A stretch of 64,000 nt of DNA from DATEVL01 sp035281845 (GTDB lineage Bacteria > Chloroflexota > Anaerolineae > Anaerolineales > E44-bin32). The stretch spans positions 1 through 64,000 of the forward strand of contig DATEVL010000038.1 of assembly GCA_035281845.1 (NCBI GenBank), given 5' to 3'. A model generated the notes under the pieces. It did not search any database, was not told the origin of the DNA, and saw nothing but the letters and a program-made list of their open reading frames with translations. The translations under genes were made by a program, and so were the position numbers. Below, piece after piece: positions 34,530 to 43,785 of this stretch (position 1 is the first letter of the stretch; each line of letters begins with the position of its first letter).

Positions 34530-36380
34530 ATGAACCACCTCGCGTTTCGCCTCCTAGAGATCGATCTGTCCGGCGGTGCCTGGTCGGCAAAGACCATCCC
34601 GGCGGAGCACGTCCACGATTTTCTGGGCGGCGCCAGCCTGGCCGCACGCATTCTATTCCCTGAGCTGATCCCGTCGCTGGATCCGCTGAGCGCGGAAGTT
34701 CCTCTGCTCTTCCTTTCCGGCCCACTGACCGGAACGGCTGGACCGTCGGTCGGCCGCTTTGTCATCTGCGGCAAGTCGCCGGCGACGGGTTTTTGGGCGG
34801 AGTCGAACGCCGGCGGCTTCTTTGGACCTGAGATGCGCGCCTCAGGATGGGATGGGGTCCTCCTCCGAGGGAAATCGCCGGAGCCGGTCTACGTTTGGAT
34901 TCATGACGGGGCCGTCGAGCTACGACCGGCGAGCCACCTGTGGGGAAACGCCGACACGTACGAGACTCAGGCCCGCCTCAAGGAAGAGCTGGGGGATCCA
35001 CTCGTCCGGATCGCCTGCATCGGCGCCGCCGGGGAGCAGCGGATTCCTTTCGCGTTAGTGCTGTGCGACCATGGGCGGGTGGCCGGGCGGACCGGCATGG
35101 GCGCGGTGATGGGCTCGAAGAACCTGAAGGCCGTCGCCGTCCGCGGACGCCAGGCACTGCCGCTCGCCGACGAGGCCGGGTTCCAGAGAGTACGCAGCCC
35201 GGCCAATCGCGCTCTTCGCGGCGACACCGTGACTTTGAGTTTGAGGACCTCGGGATCAGCCAGCGGCGCGGATTACTTCGACTATCTGGGATCGATGCCG
35301 AAGCGGTATTTCACACGAGGGACGTTGCCTGGGTCGGCCAACGTCAGCGGCACGCACGTGGCCGAGACGATTCTGACCGGGGTATCGACCTGCCATGGCT
35401 GCGTCATCGCCTGTGGCCGCCGGGTGCGGTTGGACGACGGAGAGACACGCAAAGGCGCCGAGTATGAGACGATGGTCGGGTTTGGGCCCAACCTCGAGAT
35501 CGTCGATCTGGCAGCGATCACGCGCCTCGGCGAGCAGTGCGACCGCTATGGCCTGGATTCGATTTCGATGTCGAACATCATCGGGCTGGCGATCTTCCTG
35601 AGCCAAGACGGACACCTCTCTCCCTCCGACGCCGACGGGCTGAGGCTGGAGTGGGGAGATCCCGAGGTGGTCCGTGTGCTGATCGACCGAACCGTTCAAC
35701 GACAGGGTCTGGGCGCGTGGCTCGCCGAGGGCAGCCGAGCCCTGGCTGCGCGCTGCGGAGTCCCGGAGGCGGCGGCGCAGGTCAAGGGTCTGGAGGTCGC
35801 CTTCCATGATCCGCGCGGACTGGACGGCATGTCGCTGGTCTATGCCACCTCGCCGCGCGGGGCCTGCCATAATCAGAGTGACTACTACATGGTGGAGATC
35901 GGGCAAACTGTCGAAGAGGTCGGCGTCGGTCTGTTCGGCCGCCAGGCTGGCGCAGCCAAGGCGCGCAACGTGGCCCGCCATCAGGATTGGCGGACGATCG
36001 GAAACGCCCTGGTGCTATGCCAGTTCGCCAACGTCCCTCCGTCGACGGTGCTTGCGTTGACCAACCTTGCGATCGGAGCCGATTACGATCTGGAGGGACT
36101 GATGGAGGCGGGAGAGCGAGGCTGGCAGCTGAAGCGTCTGATCAATCTTCGGCTTGGGCTTCGCCCTCAAGATGACCGGTTGCCGCGTCATCTGCTGGAG
36201 CCGTTGACGGACGGCGGCGCCGCAGGATACGTTCCTCCGCTGGATGAGATGCTGCAGCAGTACTACGCCGCCCGAGCTTGGGATACAACGAGTGGTTGGC
36301 CCTCCGAAAGCAAGCTCAGGGAGCTGGGATTGATGGATCTCGCTTCGTCGGCGAGGCCGACGATGCGGTCCACACAGTAA
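34530..36380 (+). CDS. Aldehyde:ferredoxin oxidoreductase (tungsten type)
   Basis: 616 residues. CHGCVIAC gives Cys288, Cys291, Cys295 and LVLCQF gives Cys497, the four ligands of the single 4Fe-4S cluster, at almost the positions known in Pyrococcus AOR. The N-terminal domain that wraps the bis-pterin cofactor has GGASLAARILF and GRTGMGAVMGSKNLKAV. It oxidises aldehydes to acids with ferredoxin, pointing to anaerobic metabolism. No pterin-cofactor gene is adjacent. It follows the GMC oxidoreductase. Confidence 0.95.
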   Translation: MNHLAFRLLEIDLSGGAWSAKTIPAEHVHDFLGGASLAARILFPELIPSLDPLSAEVPLLFLSGPLTGTAGPSVGRFVICGKSPATGFWAESNAGGFFGPEMRASGWDGVLLRGKSPEPVYVWIHDGAVELRPASHLWGNADTYETQARLKEELGDPLVRIACIGAAGEQRIPFALVLCDHGRVAGRTGMGAVMGSKNLKAVAVRGRQALPLADEAGFQRVRSPANRALRGDTVTLSLRTSGSASGADYFDYLGSMPKRYFTRGTLPGSANVSGTHVAETILTGVSTCHGCVIACGRRVRLDDGETRKGAEYETMVGFGPNLEIVDLAAITRLGEQCDRYGLDSISMSNIIGLAIFLSQDGHLSPSDADGLRLEWGDPEVVRVLIDRTVQRQGLGAWLAEGSRALAARCGVPEAAAQVKGLEVAFHDPRGLDGMSLVYATSPRGACHNQSDYYMVEIGQTVEEVGVGLFGRQAGAAKARNVARHQDWRTIGNALVLCQFANVPPSTVLALTNLAIGADYDLEGLMEAGERGWQLKRLINLRLGLRPQDDRLPRHLLEPLTDGGAAGYVPPLDEMLQQYYAARAWDTTSGWPSESKLRELGLMDLASSARPTMRSTQ

Positions 36381-36425
36381 GCAGCCTCTCCTTCTGACGC
36401 GGGATCCGTTCCCGACGGAGGCTCG

Positions 36426-38060
36426 TTGGCCAAGATCGTGACGGTTGGACAGATGAAGCGGATCGAGCAGGCCGCTGACGCGGGCGGGTGGAGCTACGAC
36501 AACATGATGCTGCGCGCCGGCCAGGCGGTGGCGGAAGCCGTGTTGTGGCGCCTCCCCGATCCGGGCGGGAAAGAGGCCCTCATCCTGGTGGGACCGGGGA
36601 ACAACGGCGGAGACGGTCTGGTGGCCGGAGCCCGATTGGCCGAACAGGGGATGCGTGTCACCGCCTACTTGGTTCGGCCCAGGCCCGCCCCCGACCCTCA
36701 CACCGCTAACCTGCGGGCGCTCGGCGGCCAGGTGCAAGGTCCGGACGACGATCGCCACGCCATGCTGGAGCGATTCGCCGGGACGGCGGACGTCATCGTG
36801 GACGCCGTGCTGGGCACCGGTTTTACGCTTCCGATGCGGGCCGAACTTGCCGCGACGCTGCGCAGCGCGCAACAAGCCATAGAGCGCAGACGCCCGCGGC
36901 CGCTGCGAGTCGCGGTAGATTGTCCGTCGGGGTTGGACTGTGACAGTGGAGCCGTTGCCGACTCGGCTATCGCAGCCGACGTGACGGTAACCCTGGCGGC
37001 AGCCAAGCCGGGTCTGTTACAGTTCCCCGGTGCCGGCCTGGTCGGGGAGATCGTCGTCGCCGACATCGGCCTGAAACCGGACATGAGAGAGTTGACCGAG
37101 GTGCAAATGGAACTGGCTGAGCTGAAAACGGTCCGCGGCTGGTTGCCGCAACGTCCGCCCGATTCCCACAAAGGGACCTTCGGGACAGCAGTCATCGCCG
37201 GTGGTTCCGTCAACTACCCGGGGTCGGCCGGCCTGGCAGCGGCCGGAGCCTACCGGGTGGGCGCCGGATTGGTGTGCCTGGCCGTGCCGGGGGCGATCCA
37301 CGGCCTGCTGGTTTCGCTTATTCCGGAGGCGACGTGGCTGATCCTCCCCCAAGAGATGGGTGTCATTGCCGAAGCCGCGGCAGATGTCCTGCGGGGTAGG
37401 GCGGCCGGGGTGGAAGTTCTGCTGGTGGGCCCCGGGATCGGCCGGGAGGAAACGACACGCAAGTTTCTAGCCCGATTGCTGCAGCCAGCCGAAGCGGGCG
37501 GCCGCGCCCGAATCGGCTTCATCCACTCGCAAGCCGAGGCGGCTCCCAGTATGGTCACTCTGCCTCAACTCATCGTCGACGCCGACGGGCTGCGTCTGCT
37601 GGCTGAATTGGAGGGCTGGCCGGCCCTTCTTCCGGCGGGAACGATTCTCACCCCGCACCCGGGCGAGATGGAGGCCCTCACAGGCCTAGATACAGCCACG
37701 ATCCAGTCCAACCGAGAAGGCGTGGCGAGGGACTGGGCCTTGCAGTGGGGCCACATCGTCGTGCTCAAAGGGGCGCACACGGTCGTTGCCTCGCCGGATG
37801 GACGGGCCTGGGTGCTTCCATACGCGACGGCGGCCCTGGCCAAAGCGGGGACGGGGGACGTCCTCGCCGGTGCCATCGCCGGGTTCTGCGCACAAGGCGT
37901 GTCTCCGGCCGAAGCGGCCGTCCTGGCCGGTACGCTCCACGGTCGCGCCGGGGTCTTGGCGGCGGGCGAAGCCGGTTCGACGGCAGGAGTCCTGGCCGGA
38001 GATGTGGCCCGTCATCTGCCTGCGGCGATCGCCGAATTGGAGTCGATGCCGGCAAGCTGA
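36426..38060 (+). CDS. nnr: Bifunctional NAD(P)H-hydrate epimerase / ADP-dependent dehydratase
   Basis: 544 residues, TTG start with GGAGG 7 bases before it. The N-terminal YjeF-N epimerase has GPGNNGGDGLVAGARL and DAVLGTGF; the C-terminal carbohydrate-kinase-like dehydratase (from about 225) has GSAGLAAAGAYRVGAGL, HPGEMEALTG and AKAGTGDVLAGAIAGF. It repairs damaged NAD(P)H hydrates. A perfect hairpin follows the gene. Confidence 0.95.
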   Translation: MAKIVTVGQMKRIEQAADAGGWSYDNMMLRAGQAVAEAVLWRLPDPGGKEALILVGPGNNGGDGLVAGARLAEQGMRVTAYLVRPRPAPDPHTANLRALGGQVQGPDDDRHAMLERFAGTADVIVDAVLGTGFTLPMRAELAATLRSAQQAIERRRPRPLRVAVDCPSGLDCDSGAVADSAIAADVTVTLAAAKPGLLQFPGAGLVGEIVVADIGLKPDMRELTEVQMELAELKTVRGWLPQRPPDSHKGTFGTAVIAGGSVNYPGSAGLAAAGAYRVGAGLVCLAVPGAIHGLLVSLIPEATWLILPQEMGVIAEAAADVLRGRAAGVEVLLVGPGIGREETTRKFLARLLQPAEAGGRARIGFIHSQAEAAPSMVTLPQLIVDADGLRLLAELEGWPALLPAGTILTPHPGEMEALTGLDTATIQSNREGVARDWALQWGHIVVLKGAHTVVASPDGRAWVLPYATAALAKAGTGDVLAGAIAGFCAQGVSPAEAAVLAGTLHGRAGVLAAGEAGSTAGVLAGDVARHLPAAIAELESMPAS

Positions 38061-38112
38061 AGACCCCATCGCCGAGGTTGCGCACCGACCGAGTTGGAGG
38101 TCACGAACAAAA

Positions 38113-38143
38113 CCAGAGAGCGCGCCGACGGCGCGCTCTCTGG
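38113..38143. terminator. Hairpin after nnr
   Basis: CCAGAGAGCGCGCC pairs perfectly with GGCGCGCTCTCTGG around loop GAC. No strong T run follows on either strand; it separates convergent genes. Confidence 0.65.
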
Positions 38144-38181
38144 GTAGCTCGAAATAGAGCTTGGTGCTGGGACAGGGGTGC

Positions 38182-38514
38182 TTAGCTGCGCTTCGTCTGC
38201 GGAGGTGCCTTGGCGGCCTCGACGGCCGCGTCGAGCCGCGCCTTCTGTTCCTCGAGCACGACCTGTCCCCGCCGCTGCAGGTCCTCGGCTTTGGACTTGG
38301 CATCGCGAGCCATCTCCTCGGCGCGCACCCTCGCCGCCGTCGCCGATTCGCCGACCTTATCGCGAATCTCGATGCCTTTTTCCTGGATCATCATCCGAGT
38401 CTCTTCCCCGGACTGCGGGGCGAAGAGCAGAGCGACAGCGGCGCCGACCGCTCCACCCACAACCAGCCCCAAGAAGAACGTGCCGAAATCGAGATCACTT
38501 CCGTTGTCCGACAT
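38182..38514 (-). CDS. YtxH-domain membrane protein
   Basis: 110 residues. A membrane segment (about 12-31, FFLGLVVGGAVGAAVALLFAPQSGEET) carries the typical YtxH LLFAP.SG pattern, followed by a charged helix or coiled coil. Function of the family is unclear, often stress-linked. It lies 27 bases downstream of a DUF948-like gene in the same direction, a pairing seen for these families. Confidence 0.85.
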   Translation of the reverse strand: MSDNGSDLDFGTFFLGLVVGGAVGAAVALLFAPQSGEETRMMIQEKGIEIRDKVGESATAARVRAEEMARDAKSKAEDLQRRGQVVLEEQKARLDAAVEAAKAPPQTKRS

Positions 38515-38541
38515 TGCCAGCCTCCCGTAGGGTCGCTAGGT

Positions 38542-38997
38542 TTACCGCAATCGGCCGAGCCCGATGAGCTCGATCGCCCGCCGCAGCGCGGCGGCCGCTC
38601 CGCCCAGACGAACGACCGGCCGCAACATGTTATCGCTCAGGAACTCGGTTGTGCCGCGCACGTGGCTGAGGGTCTCGTTGGTCGCCTCCAGCATCGGCCG
38701 GACTTCGTTCTGAAGCAGGGCCGTCAACCGCGCCACCTGGATGATGAGCAGGATGACCGCCACGCCCGTGATCAGCGACTCGATGCCGATCAAGACGATG
38801 ACCGTATCGCGCAGGGCCTCGGCCTTTAGGGGGTTTTGGACCAGCGTATTGACGAGGACAACAAGACCGCCGAGAAAGAGCAACGACAGTCCAACGGCCA
38901 GCAGGATGATCAGCGTTCTGCGGTTGTCGGACGATCGGGAGGGCTCTTCCGCGGCGGCGATTTCGTCGTCGTCCGGTGCGGTCGAGCGGCCTTCCAC
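38542..38997 (-). CDS. Two-pass membrane protein (DUF948-like)
   Basis: 151 residues. An acidic N-terminus is followed by two membrane segments (about 27-49 and 62-86), then ARLTALLQNEVRPMLEATNETLSHVRGTTEF-type helical sequence as in DUF948 proteins. It is co-oriented with the YtxH gene, and both are driven by a TATAAT promoter at 39011-39006. Function unknown. Confidence 0.7.
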   Translation of the reverse strand: MEGRSTAPDDDEIAAAEEPSRSSDNRRTLIILLAVGLSLLFLGGLVVLVNTLVQNPLKAEALRDTVIVLIGIESLITGVAVILLIIQVARLTALLQNEVRPMLEATNETLSHVRGTTEFLSDNMLRPVVRLGGAAAALRRAIELIGLGRLR

Positions 38998-39005
38998 AGT
39001 CGAAG

Positions 39006-39035
39006 ATTATACCACTGGGTCGATCCGGAGGTCAT
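39006..39035 (-). promoter_or_regulatory. Promoter of the DUF948-like/YtxH pair
   Basis: Minus strand: ATGACC (39035-39030), 18-base spacer, TATAAT (39011-39006), 8 bases before the start codon at 38997, so almost leaderless. Confidence 0.5.
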
Positions 39036-39238
39036 CGGCGAAAGCGCCCGAGCGGGAGTGAAGTTCTTCTCCCACAGACCCACTCGGTCCCGTCGAGTCT
39101 CAGGGAACCTGGGGCCACGCGCGGTTACCCAATCCGCCTCGAGATTCAACTGTTGATCGCTTGAGGGAGATCCGGAGGGCTGGGCGGGGCCGCTTGGGAG
39201 GGGCCGCCGACCTTGCGCAATCCCCTAAGCCCATGGTC
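39012..39238. other. Intergenic region upstream of the DUF948-like gene
   Basis: No gene seen apart from the promoter at its left end. Confidence 0.4.
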
Positions 39239-39526
39239 TTAGTCGGAACTGGAGGGGCGCGCCCCGCCTCCGCGCGGGCCGACCAGCAGGGAGGCGGCGG
39301 CCAGCCCTATGATCGTGGCGACGACCGCCGGCAGCAGGTTCAGGCTGCCGAGCCTGCCGGTTCCCCAGCCCATCAGGGACGCCACCGCATGCCCGAGGAA
39401 GAAGGCGATCCAGGCCGTGACCATGTACAGAAGCAGTCGGCCCAGAGTCCCGCCGCGCACGACGTGGAAGGCAAAACCCAGAAGACTTGCGATTAGGAAG
39501 CCAAGGTAGGCCGAGGGCAGGCTCAT
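39239..39526 (-). CDS. Small membrane protein downstream of mnmA
   Basis: 95 residues with three hydrophobic segments (about 5-22, 30-52, 62-82) and a disordered C-terminus. Unrecognised. Its ATG overlaps the mnmA stop by 4 bases, so it is translationally coupled to the desulfurase-mnmA operon, but nothing in the sequence ties it to thiolation. Confidence 0.6.
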   Translation of the reverse strand: MSLPSAYLGFLIASLLGFAFHVVRGGTLGRLLLYMVTAWIAFFLGHAVASLMGWGTGRLGSLNLLPAVVATIIGLAAASLLVGPRGGGARPSSSD

Positions 39527-40587
39527 GAAGCGATGATGCCGCCTCCCAGGCAGACCTCGCCGCGGAAGAAGACGGCGGACTGGCCCGGGGTCACATCGGG
39601 AAGGGGTCGGTCCAAATCCACCTCGGTGCCGCCGTCGGGTAGCAGCTTGACCTGGCAGCCGACCTGTCGAGCTCGGTAGCGCACTTGAACCTCGGCCTTG
39701 GAGGAGTCTTGGAGAGGCTCCCCGGACACCCAGTTGACCGGCAGCGTGCGAAATGCGTTGCGGCCCAAGCTCTGGCGCGGCCCCACCACAAGGGTGTTGG
39801 CCGTCACGTCTTTGGCCAGGACATACAACGGCTCGTTCGACGCCAAGCCGAGCCCGCGTCTCTGACCGATGGTGTAAGCCGCCAGACCGCTATGCTCGCC
39901 GACGGCGTTCCCGGCCGGATCGAGGATAGGGCCAGGAGAAAGTCCGTCGCCACCATTCCGCTGGAGAAAGGATCGGTAGTCCTCCCCGGCGAGGAAGCAC
40001 AGGTCCTGGCTTTCCGGACGATCGGCGATCGCCAGGCCCCGCTGCCGAGCGTACGCGCGGACCTCGGGTTTTGTGAGTCCTCCCAACGGGAAGACGGCCC
40101 GAGCCAATTCGCTTTGGCCGAGTACGCTCAGGACGTAGGATTGATCCTTCTGAGGATCAATGCCGCGCAGGAGAGTGCGTTTACCATCCCGTTCCACCAC
40201 TTGTGCATAGTGGCCAGTCGCCAAGAAGCTGGCTCCGAGACTCATCGCGTCGGCGAGCAACCTCGTCCAACGGATGTAGCGATTGCATTCGATGCAGGGG
40301 TTGGGCGTTAACCCTTGCGCATAGCCATTAAGAAAGACCGCGACGACGTGCTCCTTGAACGCGGCTTTCATGTCGAGAACGTAGAAAGGTATGTCCAGGC
40401 TGGCCGCCACGCTTCTGGCACCGGCGACGTCGGCGGGGGAACAACAGCGGTTGACTCGCCCGTCTTCGACCCACAGGCGCATCATCACGCCGAAAACATC
40501 CGCACCTTGATCGACCAACAGGGCTGCGGCAACAGAGCTGTCCACGCCGCCGCTCATCGCGACGGCGACCTTGCCTGGCAGGGTCAT
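39523..40587 (-). CDS. mnmA: tRNA-specific 2-thiouridylase MnmA
   Basis: 354 residues. The PP-loop AMSGGVDSSVAAALL binds ATP. Catalytic Cys residues lie in NPCIECNRYIRW and SQDLCFLAGEDYRSFL. It puts the 2-thio group on U34 of Lys, Glu and Gln tRNAs using sulfur from a cysteine desulfurase. It overlaps the desulfurase gene by 4 bases, a functional pairing. Confidence 0.96.
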   Translation of the reverse strand: MTLPGKVAVAMSGGVDSSVAAALLVDQGADVFGVMMRLWVEDGRVNRCCSPADVAGARSVAASLDIPFYVLDMKAAFKEHVVAVFLNGYAQGLTPNPCIECNRYIRWTRLLADAMSLGASFLATGHYAQVVERDGKRTLLRGIDPQKDQSYVLSVLGQSELARAVFPLGGLTKPEVRAYARQRGLAIADRPESQDLCFLAGEDYRSFLQRNGGDGLSPGPILDPAGNAVGEHSGLAAYTIGQRRGLGLASNEPLYVLAKDVTANTLVVGPRQSLGRNAFRTLPVNWVSGEPLQDSSKAEVQVRYRARQVGCQVKLLPDGGTEVDLDRPLPDVTPGQSAVFFRGEVCLGGGIIAS

Positions 40588-41756
40588 CCGGCCGCCAGCG
40601 CGACTCGGCGTTGCGCTTCGACAAGACGAGGAAGCACATCGAGGAATTCGCCGATGTCGGCCTCCGTCGTAGGGCGGCCGACCGTGACGCGCAAAGATCC
40701 CAGCGCCAGGGAAGGGTCGAGACCGAGAGCGAGCAACACCGACGACGGTTCGGGATCGCCCGTCTTGCAGGCCGAGGCCGAGGAGCAGGCAAACCCGGCC
40801 AGATCGAGGGCGGCCAGCAATCGGTTGCCATCGACCCCGTCGAAGGCGAAGGACGCATGGTTGGGGAGGCGCGCTTCAGGGTGTCCGGTGAGGACCGCAC
40901 CAGGGACGGAGGCCAGGATCGCCTCTATCAGGCGTCGACGCATCGAGAGAAATCGAGGTTCATGACGGCCACGTTCGGCGTCGGTGATCTCGAAGGCCGT
41001 GGCTAGGCCGACGATCAACGGGACGTTCTCTGTCCCTGCCCGTCGCCCGTCTTCCTGTCCGCCACCGGGCTGGATCGCGACCAGGTGGATGCCGGATCGG
41101 CAGAAGAGCGCGCCGACGCCCTTGGGCCCGTAGAACTTATGGGCGCCGATCGAAATCAAGTCGGCCCCGAGTTCGTCCGACCGTAGGTCCAGCTGGCTGG
41201 CGGCCTGGACCGCGTCGGTGTGGAGCGCGATTTCCCGCTCGCGGCAAATAGCGGCAATTTCACGGATCGGATTCACCGTGCCGATCTCGTTGTTGCCATG
41301 GATCACCGAAACGAGCGCCGTCTCGCTCCGAAGGGCGCGCCGCACCGAGTCCGGATCGACGCGGCCGAAGCGGTCGACCGGAAGCAGCTCGATCTCGAAG
41401 GCGTGGTAGCGCTCCAGGTAGCGGCAGGCGTTGAGAATGGCCGGATGCTCGACCGGTGAGGTTAGAACGTGCCGCGCTCCGCGCTCGGCTTGCGCCGCCA
41501 GGGCCGCGCCGCGGACGGCGAGGTTGTCGCTCTCGGTCCCGCCGCTGGTGAAGATGATCTCCGAGGAGGCGCATCCGAGGACGGCACCGACGCGCGTCCT
41601 CGCCAGTTCGAGCGCGGCCTGGGCCTCCTGGCCGAAGCCGTGGATGCTGGAGGGGTTGCCGAACCCCGGGCGGAAGTGAGGCAGCATGGCCTGGATCACC
41701 CGCTCGTCGACAGGCGTGCTGGCGGCGTAATCCAGATAGACGCGGGCCGAGGCCAT
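40584..41756 (-). CDS. Cysteine desulfurase (IscS/NifS family)
   Basis: 390 residues, PLP enzyme supplying sulfur. SGGTESDN binds cofactor, the PLP lysine is in GAHKFYGPKGVGALF, and the active-site Cys loop SSASACKTGDPEPS identifies a class I IscS-like desulfurase. Its partner here is MnmA, so tRNA thiolation is the likely main use, with Fe-S assembly possible. The -10 TAGAAT (41768-41763) is only 6 bases before the ATG, implying a leaderless message. Confidence 0.95.
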   Translation of the reverse strand: MASARVYLDYAASTPVDERVIQAMLPHFRPGFGNPSSIHGFGQEAQAALELARTRVGAVLGCASSEIIFTSGGTESDNLAVRGAALAAQAERGARHVLTSPVEHPAILNACRYLERYHAFEIELLPVDRFGRVDPDSVRRALRSETALVSVIHGNNEIGTVNPIREIAAICREREIALHTDAVQAASQLDLRSDELGADLISIGAHKFYGPKGVGALFCRSGIHLVAIQPGGGQEDGRRAGTENVPLIVGLATAFEITDAERGRHEPRFLSMRRRLIEAILASVPGAVLTGHPEARLPNHASFAFDGVDGNRLLAALDLAGFACSSASACKTGDPEPSSVLLALGLDPSLALGSLRVTVGRPTTEADIGEFLDVLPRLVEAQRRVALAAG

Positions 41757-41762
41757 GACGCG

Positions 41763-41768
41763 ATTCTA
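41763..41768 (-). promoter_or_regulatory. -10 element of the desulfurase-mnmA operon
   Basis: TAGAAT on the minus strand, 6 bases before ATG 41756; transcription would start at or next to the initiation codon. Confidence 0.5.
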
Positions 41769-41876
41769 ACATCAGGCTATCGTTGGCGTTCGAAGGCAAC
41801 ACGTCTGCTGTTTCGCGAGGGTATTTGGAGCTAGGACTGCGCGGCGCGGCGGAGGTGGCGTGTCGCGGGTCCTGGT

Positions 41877-41882
41877 TATAAT
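41877..41882 (+). promoter_or_regulatory. -10 element of the enolase gene
   Basis: TATAAT, 16 bases before ATG 41899; the predicted leader is about 10 bases. Confidence 0.5.
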
Positions 41883-41898
41883 CGGCTGGGTATTTGCC

Positions 41899-43203
41899 AT
41901 GACTACAACCATCAGTTCCGTTCACGCTCTTGAAGTGCTTGACTCTCGTGGAAACCCGACCGTGGAAGCCGAAGTTCGGCTGAGCGACGGCGCGACCGGC
42001 AGGGCGATCGTCCCTTCGGGCGCGTCGACAGGTTCGCACGAGGCCTTGGAGTTGCGAGACGGGGAGCCGTCGCGTTTCGGCGGCAAGGGAGTCCGCCGCG
42101 CAGTGGCAAACGTCAACGGGCCCATCGCGCAGCGGTTGGTCGGGCGCGAACCGCTCCAGCGAGAAATCGACCTGGCTCTGATCGAGCTCGACGGCGAGCC
42201 GAACAAGGGCCGGTTGGGAGCCAACGCCGTGCTGGCGACGAGCCTGGCCGTCGCCCGCGCCACCGCCGCCTCGAAGAAGATCCCTCTTTACCGCCACCTT
42301 GGCGGTGGGCAAGGCAGCCTGTTGCCCGTGCCAATGCTCAACATCCTCAACGGCGGCGTGCACACCGGTTGGCAGTCGACCGACGCCCAGGAGTTCATGG
42401 TGATGCCGTTGGGAGCCGCCACCTTCGCCGAAGGTCTCCGCTGGGGAGTCGAGGTCTACCAGGCCTTGCGCGCCGCCCTCAAGAAACGCGGGTACTCAAC
42501 GCTGGTCGGCGATGAAGGAGGCTACGCGCCCACACTGAAAGCCAACGCCGAAGCCGTCGAAGTCATCCTGGAGGCCATTCTGCAGGCCGGCCTCAGCGCG
42601 CCCGGGCAGATGGCCCTGGCCCTCGACCCGGCCGCGTCCGAGTTGTACGACGCCGAGAAACAGCAATACAACCTGCGACGTGAAGGTCGCGTTCTCGACG
42701 GGGAAGGGATGATCCGTTATTGGGCCGACTGGGTCCGCCAGTATCCCATCGTCTCGATCGAAGACGGCTTGGCCCAGGACGACTGGCCTTCGTGGCAGGC
42801 GTTCACCGCCGAGCTCGGAGACCGGATCCAGATCGTAGGCGACGACTTGTTGGTGACGAACCCGGTCCGTGTCCGGCGGGCGATTGAGGAAAGATCGTGT
42901 AATGCCCTGTTGGTCAAAGTCAACCAGATCGGCACGCTGACGGAGGCCATCGAAGCGATCGAGCTCTGCCGCCAGGCGGGTTGGCGGGCAGTCGCCTCTC
43001 ATCGCTCCGGAGAGACTGAGGATACGACGATTGCCGATCTCTCGGTGGCGCTGGAGTTGGGTCAGATCAAGACCGGGGCGCCGGCACGGACCGACCGCGT
43101 CGCCAAGTACAACCAACTACTGCGGATCGAGGAAGAGCTGGGTCCGCAGGCACGCTATGCGGGGTGGGGGGCGTTGGCCGTGCGGCCGAGCGAGAAGGGA
43201 TAG
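41899..43203 (+). CDS. eno: Enolase or divergent enolase-family protein
   Basis: 434 residues. HALEVLDSRGNPTVEAEV, ASTGSHEALELRDGE, VGDEGGYAP, SIEDGLAQDDW, KVNQIGT and ASHRSGETED are enolase blocks, including the catalytic Lys and Mg ligands. The usual GGxHA.N..D.QEF block instead reads GGVHTGWQSTDAQEF, so one substrate-loop region is divergent. It probably converts 2-phosphoglycerate to phosphoenolpyruvate, but a paralogue with altered specificity is possible. The upstream frame extension to 41860 is rejected since it would include the -10. Confidence 0.88.
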   Translation: MTTTISSVHALEVLDSRGNPTVEAEVRLSDGATGRAIVPSGASTGSHEALELRDGEPSRFGGKGVRRAVANVNGPIAQRLVGREPLQREIDLALIELDGEPNKGRLGANAVLATSLAVARATAASKKIPLYRHLGGGQGSLLPVPMLNILNGGVHTGWQSTDAQEFMVMPLGAATFAEGLRWGVEVYQALRAALKKRGYSTLVGDEGGYAPTLKANAEAVEVILEAILQAGLSAPGQMALALDPAASELYDAEKQQYNLRREGRVLDGEGMIRYWADWVRQYPIVSIEDGLAQDDWPSWQAFTAELGDRIQIVGDDLLVTNPVRVRRAIEERSCNALLVKVNQIGTLTEAIEAIELCRQAGWRAVASHRSGETEDTTIADLSVALELGQIKTGAPARTDRVAKYNQLLRIEEELGPQARYAGWGALAVRPSEKG

Positions 43204-43237
43204 CCGCCCCCCGCGCTCGTGAAGGATAGGAGAACGC

Positions 43238-43726
43238 TCAGGCCCCGGTCGGCAGCGCTTGCTCCGCCGGGGTTTCCGCTCGGACAGGCTGCGCAGGCGT
43301 GCCGCAATACGGGCACAGGTTCCACGGGAGATCAAGCAGTCGCCCGCAGCGGACGCACGCCTTCCGCAGACGAGTATGGCAATGCGGGCAGATTTGCCAC
43401 TCGCGGTCGGCCCGGCGACTGCAACCCGGGCACGTCGCTTGCTCCTCGATCCCGACCAGCAACGCCTCTTCCTCCAGCGCCCGCTCGTATTCCTCTTCGA
43501 GGGTCAGCCTCGGCCGTAGGACGAGGTAGACGATGACCCCCGGCAGACTGAGGAGCAGTACCAGCAAGGGGGCCAGGACGCGCAAGAAGCGGTCGTTCGA
43601 GCGGGCGCGGATGTCGCGCCAGGTCCAGAAGGCGAGGCTCAGCCACAGGGCGACCAGGAAGGCCCCGAAGGCGGCCGAAAAGTAGAGAAACAAACCTCCA
43701 AGGCTTTCCAAGCCGAGATTGGGCAT
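43238..43726 (-). CDS. Membrane protein with C-terminal double zinc ribbon
   Basis: 162 residues. Two membrane segments (about 12-34 and 47-67) precede a cytoplasmic region with CPGC, CPHC, CVRC and CPYC pairs, i.e. two treble-clef/zinc-ribbon modules. Unrecognised beyond that. An in-frame extension to 43831 exists, but TATAAT (43742-43737) lies 10 bases before ATG 43726, so that start gives a near-leaderless message. Convergent with enolase. Confidence 0.75.
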   Translation of the reverse strand: MPNLGLESLGGLFLYFSAAFGAFLVALWLSLAFWTWRDIRARSNDRFLRVLAPLLVLLLSLPGVIVYLVLRPRLTLEEEYERALEEEALLVGIEEQATCPGCSRRADREWQICPHCHTRLRKACVRCGRLLDLPWNLCPYCGTPAQPVRAETPAEQALPTGA

Positions 43727-43736
43727 AGCGGCCGGG

Positions 43737-43742
43737 ATTATA
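43737..43742 (-). promoter_or_regulatory. Extended -10 of the zinc-ribbon gene
   Basis: TGC-TATAAT on the minus strand, 10 bases before the ATG. Confidence 0.5.
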
Positions 43743-43785
43743 GCATCGCGCAGCTGAGCCCGCGCTGAGGGGGGATTCGGACTGA

